5,473 nt of DNA, from positions 1 to 5,473 of the forward strand of contig CANFUB010000191.1 of NCBI GenBank assembly GCA_947450015.1, in the 5' to 3' direction. Shown here in pieces: positions 1-5,473 of the stretch. Made by a program: the position numbers and the translations under genes. The notes under the pieces were generated by a model, which saw only the letters and a program-made list of their open reading frames with translations, searched no databases and was not told the origin of the DNA. Each line of letters opens with the position of its first letter. Positions within the stretch are counted from its first letter, which is position 1. This DNA comes from Bacteroidota bacterium. GTDB lineage: Bacteria > Bacteroidota > Bacteroidia > NS11-12g > UBA955.

Positions 1-2466
1 ATAAAAGATTACAGATGGGAATTGGGCGATGGTTATACAACCAATCAAACCAGCATTTTTAATTACAAATACGCACAAGAGGATACATTTAAAGTAAGTT
101 TAATTGTTAACTCTTTAGCAGGTTGTGCTGATACTTTGAAATCAACCGCAATCACCTTTGCTCAACCAAAGGCTGTGTTCAGTGCAAATGCCAATGTGCA
201 ATGTTTCAACCAACAAAACTTTGTGTTCACTAATCAATCGACTTTGAAGTATGGACAATTGCAATATGCTTGGCAATTGGGCGATGGCGCAACAAGCACT
301 GATACCAATATTGTTAAAAAATACAGCAAAGATTCAACCTACAATGTGCGATTAATAAGTAAAAGTAATAACAATTGTGCTGACACTGCTTTTCAAACGA
401 TGGTATTGCACGTGAGTCCAAAATCAGATTTTGTGATTTCGAAAGACAAACAGTGTTTTAAAAACAATGTCTTTACTTTTGGAAATAGAAGTTCTGTTAA
501 AAAAGATAATATTATACAATACACATGGTTAATGGACGATGGCAATCAATTCAATGCCTTTGGCGTGAACAATTATAAATTCACAAGTGAGGATACATTC
601 AATGTACAATTGATTGCAAAAACAAATAACAATTGTTTTGATACTGCTACTAAACCGGCCATTACATTTGCACAACCATTTGTCAATTTTGTCATTCCAA
701 AAGATACACAATGTTGGCAAAAGAACTTCTTTAATTTCAATAATCAAACAACGCTAAAATACGGTACACTTACTAATTACTGGCAGTTTGGCGATAAAAG
801 CACCTCAACAGAATTCAATCCCTCTACAAAAAGTTATGTCAATAAATCGGCTACCTATTTGATAAAATATAGAACCATCACCGAACATGGTTGTGCGGAT
901 TCAATGCAAAGAAGAATCGTGTTATTGGAACGACCAATCTCAGAATTTACCATCAATGATTCAATTCAGTGTTTCAGAGGTCACCTGTTTAGCTTCACCA
1001 ATAAAACAACTTTTAGTGTTCCGTCTACCTTAAGTTATTGGTGGGATTACAAGAATGGCAACACCAATACAGGCTTTAATCCTCAGAACGCAACCTATAA
1101 AACACCTGGTTTATACAATATGAGTTTGGTGTCTTATTCAACCATTACCAATTGCTTCGATACTTTAATCAAAATTGTTATTCCAGCGCCACATGCTGCA
1201 GTCAATTATACAATCAATAAAGATACACAGTGTTTCCGATTTAATGATTTTAGATTTAATAACCTTTCTGCATTGCAATTTGGTACCATGAAATACAATT
1301 GGCAGTTTAGAGATAATACATCTGATACAGCAAAGCATCCAACTAAGCATTATTTAAAAGAACAATCATATCTCGTTAAATTAGTTGTAACAACAAACTA
1401 TGATTGCAAAGATTCGATTGAAAAACAAGTGCAATTCCACGAAACACCAGTTGCAAAAATGAGTGTCAATAAGGACGTTCAATGTTATAACAACCATTTG
1501 TTTAATTTTACAAATAGCAGCACCTTAAGCAAAGGTAGCTTCGCACAAAATTGGGTGTTTGCCGATGCAACAAATAGTACTTCTTACAATGTCAATAACA
1601 AAACGTTCAAACAATGGGGTAACATCGATTATTATTTATCTGTAATCTCAAACAATGGTTGTACCGATTCTGTGTTTGATCAATTGTATTTAGAAAAAAG
1701 TAATAACAGTTTGATTGGACTCAATGCCAACGACAATGATTCGCAATGTTTGGCGGGCAATAGTTTCCGCTTCAATGCAGTGAATTCAAATGCCAAAGTC
1801 ACTATTGCAAATTACGATTGGCGCTATGGTGATGGTCAGTTTTCAAACATTGCAAACCCAGCAGCACAAACGTATAATAAAGATGGTGGTTTTATTGCAA
1901 CGTTGTATACCATCTCGGCCAATGGTTGTAATGACACGGCTTATTTCCCTGTAGTCATCCATCCACAGCCTGTTTCAGCGTTTTCTGCGCAGGCGGTTTG
2001 TTTCCCTGAGCCAACAAAGTTCTTAGATTTATCGAGCATTCGCACAGGTACTATTGTTAAAACCATTTGGTATTATGCCGATGGTGCATCCGAAATAAAT
2101 GTATTAAATCCAACCCATCAATACAAGTCTGCTGGCATATATGATGCCGCCTTGGTAAACTATTCTAATTATGGTTGTAAGGACAGCATTAACAGCATTG
2201 GATCAGTAATTGTGAATGCAAAACCAAAAGCTGATTTTACATTTACAAGATTAAAAACCATTGTGCAAGATGAAACAAGATTGCAATTTAACAACGAGGC
2301 TTCGAATGATGTGGTTAAGTTTGATTGGGACTTTGGTAATGGCACCAACAGTAGTTTAAGCAACCCTATTGGTTTATACCACGATACTGGTCGTTTCAAT
2401 GTTACCCAAATTGTGCACAATGCCTATTGTTCTGATACCATTACAAAAAACACTGGTTTATTAATG
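1..2466 (+). repeat. Tandem PKD-like modules with paired cysteines
   Basis: These are coding repeats inside the large surface protein. Each module has a first cysteine in a QC(F/W/Y) context and a second in a C-x-D-(T/S) context. The pairs, counted from the codon at 1-3, are 68/126, 152/212, 238/298, 324/385, 411/469, 495/554, 583/643 and 667/726. A leading partial module shows only C42, and the last module (about 742-822) has only C810. Within a module the cysteines lie 58-61 residues apart. From the second cysteine to the next first cysteine the distance is exactly 26 residues six times running, then 29 and 24. The linkers often carry a proline 12 residues before the first cysteine (P56, P140, P226, P312, P483). 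The pairs probably form one disulfide per module; that is inferred, not shown. Confidence 0.85.
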
Positions 2467-2748
2467 CCCGATTTTTTCTACTTTTTACCCAATTCATTTA
2501 CGCCTAATAGCAACAATTTGAATGAAGAGTTAAAGGGTGTAGGCAGTAAGTATATCTACAAATTCACAATGGAAATATACAACCGTTGGGGTGAGAAAGT
2601 ATTTGAATCCTTTGATATAACAAAAGGGTGGGATGGCACTTACAAAGGTTCGCCTTGTATGGAAGGTGCTTATATGTGTAGAATTTATTTAATTCCGTAC
2701 AACGGCCCTAAGCAAATGATTGAAGAGATGGTTACCTTAATGCGTTAA
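1..2748 (+). CDS. Large PKD-repeat surface protein with type B T9SS sorting domain (5' end missing)
   Basis: Reading frame 1 is open from the first base, and PKD-type sequence (YRWELGDG, residues 4-11) already lies before the first possible start (TTG at 22). The gene therefore begins upstream and at least 915 residues are visible; residue 1 here is the codon at 1-3. Residues 1 to about 822 are tandem PKD-like beta-sandwich modules of 84-88 residues. The W-x-x-GDG core is clear at W6, W91 and W607 and degenerate in others (W347/W348 then KNG, W434 then RDN, W518 then ADA). Residues 827-915 match the gliding motility-associated C-terminal domain (CHU_C, TIGR04131-like): LPNSFTPN, then YNRWGEKVFES, then GWDGTYKG, ending VTLMR. 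In this family the domain directs export by the type IX secretion system, so the protein is probably on the surface or released. I infer an adhesive or structural role; no catalytic domain is visible. It ends inside the convergent coaE gene. Confidence 0.92.
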   Translation: MKDYRWELGDGYTTNQTSIFNYKYAQEDTFKVSLIVNSLAGCADTLKSTAITFAQPKAVFSANANVQCFNQQNFVFTNQSTLKYGQLQYAWQLGDGATSTDTNIVKKYSKDSTYNVRLISKSNNNCADTAFQTMVLHVSPKSDFVISKDKQCFKNNVFTFGNRSSVKKDNIIQYTWLMDDGNQFNAFGVNNYKFTSEDTFNVQLIAKTNNNCFDTATKPAITFAQPFVNFVIPKDTQCWQKNFFNFNNQTTLKYGTLTNYWQFGDKSTSTEFNPSTKSYVNKSATYLIKYRTITEHGCADSMQRRIVLLERPISEFTINDSIQCFRGHLFSFTNKTTFSVPSTLSYWWDYKNGNTNTGFNPQNATYKTPGLYNMSLVSYSTITNCFDTLIKIVIPAPHAAVNYTINKDTQCFRFNDFRFNNLSALQFGTMKYNWQFRDNTSDTAKHPTKHYLKEQSYLVKLVVTTNYDCKDSIEKQVQFHETPVAKMSVNKDVQCYNNHLFNFTNSSTLSKGSFAQNWVFADATNSTSYNVNNKTFKQWGNIDYYLSVISNNGCTDSVFDQLYLEKSNNSLIGLNANDNDSQCLAGNSFRFNAVNSNAKVTIANYDWRYGDGQFSNIANPAAQTYNKDGGFIATLYTISANGCNDTAYFPVVIHPQPVSAFSAQAVCFPEPTKFLDLSSIRTGTIVKTIWYYADGASEINVLNPTHQYKSAGIYDAALVNYSNYGCKDSINSIGSVIVNAKPKADFTFTRLKTIVQDETRLQFNNEASNDVVKFDWDFGNGTNSSLSNPIGLYHDTGRFNVTQIVHNAYCSDTITKNTGLLMPDFFYFLPNSFTPNSNNLNEELKGVGSKYIYKFTMEIYNRWGEKVFESFDITKGWDGTYKGSPCMEGAYMCRIYLIPYNGPKQMIEEMVTLMR
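2467..2748 (+). other. C-terminal type IX secretion sorting domain (type B, CHU_C-like)
   Basis: This domain region is the last 94 codons of the large surface protein. It carries the family landmarks in order: LPNSFTPN (residues 829-836), YNRWGEKVFES (860-870), GWDGTYKG (876-883) and a closing VTLMR. Known type B domains of this kind, such as that of the gliding adhesin SprB, are thought to need a partner of the PorP/SprF family for export; no such partner lies in this window. An unusual point is two cysteines (C886 and C893) around the EGAY segment, where many relatives have none. Confidence 0.88.
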
Positions 2749-3318
2749 TTGCTGATGTAATTTTAAAACTTGTTCAACAAGACTTTGCTCACCATCATTG
2801 ACGATTACATAATCTGCTAATTTCAATTTTTCTTCTTCGGCCATTTGTGCATTTATTTTTTTCAATAAATCGGCTTCAGAAATCTGGTCGCGCTGCATCA
2901 CACGTTGCATACGAATGGCCAAGGGCGCATAAACCAAAGCAATCTTATCGACGGTATACTTACTGTCGGTTTCTAACATAATAGCCGCTTCTTTAATGAC
3001 TAGAGGTGCTGTTTGGTGCAATTCACAGAACTGTTTCCAATCTTCAAAAACGGCAGGATGAATGATGGCATTTAACAAAGCCAATTGTGTTGGATTTCCG
3101 AAAACAATTGAACTGATGTGCACAGTATTGTAGAGGCCATCTTTAAAGGTAGCCTCTCCAAACTGTTTGATTAATTTTGTTTTTAATTCCGTATGGTTAT
3201 TGATTAACCATTTGGCCCGCGTATCTGCATTGTATACAGGTACACCAAGTTGCTGAAAGATTGAGCAAACAAGGGTTTTACCGCTTCCTATTCCACCGGT
3301 AATACCTAGCCTTAACAT
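2737..3318 (-). CDS. coaE: Dephospho-CoA kinase
   Basis: CoaE phosphorylates the 3'-hydroxyl of the ribose of dephospho-CoA with ATP, the last step of coenzyme A synthesis, in the cytoplasm. The 193-residue protein is near the usual length of about 195-205. The Walker A loop is at residues 8-15 (GGIGSGKT). The substrate-site D-x-D segment of other CoaE proteins appears as N30-A31-D32, keeping the second Asp. An H87-P88 pair and a KEAAIMLET segment (109-117) follow. The arginine-rich lid region is at about 136-143 (RMQRVMQR), and ADYVIVNDG (168-176) is the typical C-terminal motif. The ATG start puts the P-loop at the expected distance from the N-terminus. It is the last gene of the nusB cluster, 10 bases after yajC. 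Its final codons overlap the convergent PKD gene by 12 bases. Confidence 0.96.
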   Translation of the reverse strand: MLRLGITGGIGSGKTLVCSIFQQLGVPVYNADTRAKWLINNHTELKTKLIKQFGEATFKDGLYNTVHISSIVFGNPTQLALLNAIIHPAVFEDWKQFCELHQTAPLVIKEAAIMLETDSKYTVDKIALVYAPLAIRMQRVMQRDQISEADLLKKINAQMAEEEKLKLADYVIVNDGEQSLVEQVLKLHQQLTH

Positions 3319-3328
3319 ATAGTGTTAA

Positions 3329-3664
3329 TTAAGCTTTGGTTTCTACTTTAGCTTCTTCCACTTTGTTCAATGGAGCGCTCAATTCTGAAGAAATAGCAGA
3401 ACGCTCAATTTTTAATTTATAGCTTTCACTTTCAATAATGGCAGTAGTGGCTTCAAGCGAAACTATTTTACCATGGATACCACCAGTGGTAATCACTTTG
3501 TCACCTTTTTTTAAACTTTCAATAAATGCTTTTTGCGCTTTAGCTTTCTTTTGTTGAGGGCGAATCATGAAGAAATACATAACGATTAGCATTAAGCCCA
3601 TCATGATCATGAAAGAATCTGTACTTTGACCTTTGGCCTGTAGTAATATATATAAATTTGTCAT
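3329..3664 (-). CDS. yajC: Preprotein translocase subunit YajC
   Basis: YajC is a small inner-membrane protein that associates with SecDF and the SecYEG translocon during protein export. The 111-residue product has a short N-terminal segment, one membrane helix at about residues 18-35 (rich in Met, Leu and Phe), and directly after it the family signature FFMIRPQQKKAK (31-42). A small cytoplasmic domain follows with GDKVITTGGIHGKI (54-67). The tail (about 96-111) is rich in Lys, Glu and Ala and probably disordered. Length and motif order are normal for the family. The start lies only two bases after the stop of the preceding DUF1573 gene (TAAAAATG on the minus strand), so its translation is probably coupled to that gene. 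There is no Shine-Dalgarno sequence, as is usual in Bacteroidota. Confidence 0.96.
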   Translation of the reverse strand: MTNLYILLQAKGQSTDSFMIMMGLMLIVMYFFMIRPQQKKAKAQKAFIESLKKGDKVITTGGIHGKIVSLEATTAIIESESYKLKIERSAISSELSAPLNKVEEAKVETKA

Positions 3665-3666
3665 TT

Positions 3667-4125
3667 TTAATTTTTTGTTGGTACTACAATAACGTTAGCA
3701 GTAAATTTTAAAACCATGTTACCATCTTTAACATTGGCAAAAACAGTAACTGTTTTATTGTTTAATCCCGATTTACCACTGCTGTTAAATACAACCTTAA
3801 TCGCACCTTTTTCGCCAGGAGCGATTGGTGTTTTAGGAAAACTCGGCACTGTGCAACCACAGGTCACATCACAACGGTCGATCAACAATGGATTCTTTCC
3901 GGTATTTGTAAAGTAATAAGTTTTCTCAACAGATTGCCCTTCTATGATATCACCAAAATTATGATCCATTGTTTCGAAAGTCATTTCGGTGGTGTTCTTA
4001 CTTTCTGCTGTAGGATTGCTCGCTGTTGCAGGGTTGTCAATCATATCAACATCTACTTTGTTGGTAGGTTGATTGTTGCAGGCACATGCCAAAAGAATGA
4101 GTGATGATAAAACGATTGATTTCAT
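3667..4125 (-). CDS. DUF1573 domain lipoprotein
   Basis: This is a 152-residue predicted lipoprotein. The N-terminus has K2, a short hydrophobic stretch (residues 4-13) and a lipobox, with LLAC giving Cys14 as the likely lipidated residue; Cys16 is an alternative (ACAC). A polar linker rich in Asn, Thr and Asp (17-48) leads to a single DUF1573-type Ig-like domain at about 49-148. Its hallmarks are HNFGDIIEGQSVEKTYYFTN (55-74), CDVTCGCTVP (85-94) and APGEKGAIKVVFNSSGKSG (102-120). The biochemical role of DUF1573 proteins is not established. The family is common in Bacteroidota, and this one sits in an envelope and housekeeping operon. The linker shows no obvious acidic surface-export signal right after the cysteine, so a periplasm-facing location is my weak inference. 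The ATG gives a plausible signal peptide, 24 bases after nusB. Confidence 0.9.
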   Translation of the reverse strand: MKSIVLSSLILLACACNNQPTNKVDVDMIDNPATASNPTAESKNTTEMTFETMDHNFGDIIEGQSVEKTYYFTNTGKNPLLIDRCDVTCGCTVPSFPKTPIAPGEKGAIKVVFNSSGKSGLNNKTVTVFANVKDGNMVLKFTANVIVVPTKN

Positions 4126-4149
4126 ATTGCAAAAATAATTGGTTCTTTA

Positions 4150-5091
4150 CTAATTCACTAATCCTCTACCGGTTTTTTTAATCTTTCCGGCTTCGTCAAG
4201 TAATATTCTTAATTTATCTAGTACACCATTAATAAAAAGGTGACTCTTAGGCGTACTATAAGCTTTGGCAATGTCTAGATATTCATTGATGGATACTTTA
4301 GGTGGTATGGTTTCAAAGTAAAGGAATTCGCATACCGCCATGCGCAACATTAACATGTCAGTTAAAGTTAAACGCTCAGGATCCCAGTTAGGCGAATTTT
4401 TTTGGGTCAGTTCATCTAGACTTTCCTTTTCAGCAATGCATTTTTCAAACAATTGCATTCCAAAATCAATGTCCTCTTTTTGCTTGCTATTAATAGCATC
4501 GAATTTTATTTTACCTGTGCTGTAAAAATGATCGATGTGTCGAACAATTGTTTTTAAGGTATCGGCACTGTCATCGTTCCAAAATACATATTCTTCTTCC
4601 ATCGCACTGTCGTATAGTTCGAACTCATTGAAAAGAAATTCATAAAGATTAGTTAAGAATTCTTTTTGTTGCTCGGCAGTAGGGGTGTCGAAAACACTAT
4701 AATCAATGAAGAAATCGTACTGCACCATATCTGTGAAAATGTGGTTAAACATCTCACCATGTTTGTCCCATGAAAAAGGCAGCTTATTTGTTAGATTTAG
4801 AAACTCATCGTTTTTAACCAATGCCGTATAAAAATCGGTTCTTAGCAATACTTCTGTATTGCGAATGACATTTTTATTTGGAAAATATTTTTCTGTTTCA
4901 ATCTCTCTTTCACTTTCCAGATAGGTATTAAATTTATCGAGGAATTGTAGGTTGAAATAGTAAAACAAATAATATTCCTTGAAACGGGTATCTAATTGTT
5001 TTGAAAATAAAGGCAATGCGTTAGAATCTTGTTGTGTATAAGCGTACAACTGCTGTAGGACTTTGATGCGGATATTCCTGCGAGATAACAT
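4150..5091 (-). CDS. nusB: Transcription antitermination factor NusB, long Bacteroidota form
   Basis: NusB binds boxA RNA together with NusE (ribosomal protein S10) and promotes antitermination, mainly in rRNA operons. The protein has 313 residues, about twice the roughly 140 of the Escherichia coli protein. The N-terminus has the expected RNA-binding helix, with RRNIRIKVLQQLYAY at 4-18. The C-terminus has the conserved core, LTDMLMLRMAVCEFLYFE (243-260), then PPKVSINEYLDIAK (263-276) and STPKSHLFINGVLDKL (279-294). Between them, about 30-235 is a helical, acidic and aromatic-rich stretch that accounts for the extra length. To my knowledge such long NusB proteins are normal in Bacteroidota. 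The start is well chosen because the RR-x-x-R motif normally lies at the very N-terminus. It is the first gene of the cluster and has its own predicted promoter. Confidence 0.95.
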   Translation of the reverse strand: MLSRRNIRIKVLQQLYAYTQQDSNALPLFSKQLDTRFKEYYLFYYFNLQFLDKFNTYLESEREIETEKYFPNKNVIRNTEVLLRTDFYTALVKNDEFLNLTNKLPFSWDKHGEMFNHIFTDMVQYDFFIDYSVFDTPTAEQQKEFLTNLYEFLFNEFELYDSAMEEEYVFWNDDSADTLKTIVRHIDHFYSTGKIKFDAINSKQKEDIDFGMQLFEKCIAEKESLDELTQKNSPNWDPERLTLTDMLMLRMAVCEFLYFETIPPKVSINEYLDIAKAYSTPKSHLFINGVLDKLRILLDEAGKIKKTGRGLVN

Positions 5092-5106
5092 GAATGAATG
5101 AACGAA
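5091..5106 (-). repeat. Short TTCA tetranucleotide repeat at the nusB start
   Basis: On the plus strand three perfect TGAA units (5091-5102) and one variant CGAA unit (5103-5106) stand in tandem. Read on the minus strand this is TTCG followed by three TTCA units running into the ATG of nusB. It fills most of the predicted 5' leader. With so few units it is probably static, but gain or loss of a unit would change the leader by four bases without touching the reading frame. Confidence 0.6.
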
Positions 5107-5117
5107 TAATTGAGGGG

Positions 5118-5148
5118 CAAAATTAGCCTTTATTATTGGTTAGTCAAA
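5118..5148 (-). promoter_or_regulatory. Predicted Bacteroidota housekeeping promoter for the nusB cluster
   Basis: On the minus strand TTTG (5148-5145) is followed, after exactly 19 bases, by TAATTTTG (5125-5118). This fits the Bacteroidota primary-sigma consensus TTTG-N19 to 21-TAnnTTTG at both boxes and in spacing. Transcription would start a few bases downstream, near 5110-5114, leaving an untranslated leader of roughly 20 bases before the nusB ATG. It probably drives nusB, the DUF1573 gene, yajC and coaE together. Confidence 0.72.
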
Positions 5149-5235
5149 GAAATAATTAAGTTAAGTTGAAGATGAAGGTGTTTTGCTTTGGTGTAAAAAC
5201 GCTGAAAACCCTTGTAAATGCTTGTTTTTTTTAGC
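5149..5235. other. Intergenic spacer between the cyclophilin gene and the nusB promoter
   Basis: These 87 AT-rich bases lie downstream of the cyclophilin stop. There is a run of eight T on the plus strand (A on the minus strand) near 5225-5232 and only weak AAAAC/GTTTT pairings. I see no convincing intrinsic terminator, small gene or RNA element. Confidence 0.5.
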
Positions 5236-5473
5236 CTATTGCTTTGGAATATAATTATACTCTAATTTTATTTCTTCCAATGTTTTTTTCAAAACCTTAA
5301 CCTGCATTTTAATGTCACTATAAGGGCGGTTAGTTGTTTTGTTTTTTGGTTGTTTAACCACACTATCAATCACATTCAGACCTTTCATCACCATGCCAAA
5401 AACAGTGTATTGGTTATTTAAACCTTGGGTGCCAGATTTACTATGACAGATGTAAAATTGGCTACCGCTAGAA
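5236..5473 (-). CDS. Cyclophilin-type peptidyl-prolyl cis-trans isomerase, C-terminal part
   Basis: An open frame enters from the right edge and ends at a TAG (5238-5236), giving 78 complete codons. Cyclophilins catalyse cis-trans isomerisation of proline peptide bonds and help fold proteins, here perhaps in the periplasm, although the N-terminus that would show a signal peptide is missing. The visible part begins SSGSQFYICHSKSG, which contains the active-site GSQF motif, followed by YTVFGMVMKGLNVIDSV (residues 22-38), the usual last core strands. A lysine-rich tail of about 40 residues ends in EYNYIPKQ. In the segment before LNNQYTVFG, the tryptophan found in human cyclophilin A (W121, cyclosporin contact) appears to be replaced by a small residue, as in many bacterial forms. 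The gene points the same way as nusB, 144 bases upstream of it, but nusB has its own promoter. Confidence 0.9.
   Translation of the reverse strand, partial: SSGSQFYICHSKSGTQGLNNQYTVFGMVMKGLNVIDSVVKQPKNKTTNRPYSDIKMQVKVLKKTLEEIKLEYNYIPKQ

Noticed and set aside
22..24. TTG at 22 as the start of the PKD protein
   Set aside because: The frame is open to the left edge, and the residues before it belong to the same PKD strand (YRWE before LGDG), so this is an internal leucine codon.
85..94. Haem-binding C-x-x-C-H considered for the DUF1573 cysteines (residue numbers in that protein)
   Set aside because: The motif is CDVTCGCTVP with no histidine after it, and CGCT is the usual DUF1573 signature.
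529..747. Minus-strand open frame of 72 codons inside the PKD gene
   Set aside because: It is antisense to clear repeat coding sequence, with no family resemblance. The same holds for frames at 1165-1350 and 2169-2420.
3716..3916. Plus-strand open frame of 66 codons
   Set aside because: It lies antisense to the conserved DUF1573 domain and has no recognisable motif.
4130..4137. Second promoter-like box TATTTTTG just before the DUF1573 gene
   Set aside because: It fits TAnnTTTG, but no TTTG lies 19-21 bases upstream and it is only four bases from the ATG, so chance in AT-rich DNA is more likely.
4340..4525. Plus-strand open frame of 61 codons
   Set aside because: It lies antisense to the conserved part of nusB and has no recognisable motif.
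5165..5235. Possible intrinsic terminator after the cyclophilin gene
   Set aside because: Only weak pairings of AAAAC with GTTTT and GTGTTTT with AAAACGC are present, with no GC-rich stem followed by a T-run in the gene's direction.

Overview
The window looks like an ordinary chromosomal segment of a gliding-type or T9SS-bearing Bacteroidota bacterium, perhaps near Chitinophagales or Sphingobacteriia; the order-level placement is only an impression. Four things point this way: the AT-rich composition, a PKD-repeat protein ending in a type B (CHU_C-like) type IX secretion sorting domain, a Bacteroidota-style long NusB, and a promoter of the TTTG-N19-TAnnTTTG type with no Shine-Dalgarno sequences.

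Layout. Positions 1-2748 (+) hold the 3' part of a very large secreted protein. About nine and a half tandem PKD-like modules, each with a regularly placed cysteine pair, are followed by a C-terminal sorting domain; its N-terminus lies left of the window. Positions 5091-2737 (-) hold a compact four-gene cluster read right to left: nusB, a DUF1573 lipoprotein gene, yajC and coaE, with gaps of 24, 2 and 10 bases. A good Bacteroidota-type promoter sits just upstream of nusB at 5118-5148. The 3' end of coaE overlaps the 3' end of the PKD gene by 12 bases in convergent orientation. Positions 5236-5473 (-) hold the C-terminal part of a cyclophilin-type peptidyl-prolyl isomerase gene that runs out of the window. 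The 144 bases between it and nusB contain the promoter and a short TTCA repeat, and nothing else I can support.

How they fit together. The minus-strand cluster is housekeeping: transcription antitermination (NusB), protein export (YajC), the last step of CoA synthesis (CoaE) and an envelope lipoprotein of unknown role, probably on one mRNA. The PKD protein is accessory, surface-exposed or secreted, and probably adhesive or structural. It is unrelated to the operon except by position.

I see no mobile element, CRISPR array, RNA gene or clearly new system. The features most worth a second look are the metronomic cysteine spacing and two-module higher-order repetition of the PKD array, and the tail-to-tail overlap that leaves no room for a separate terminator.
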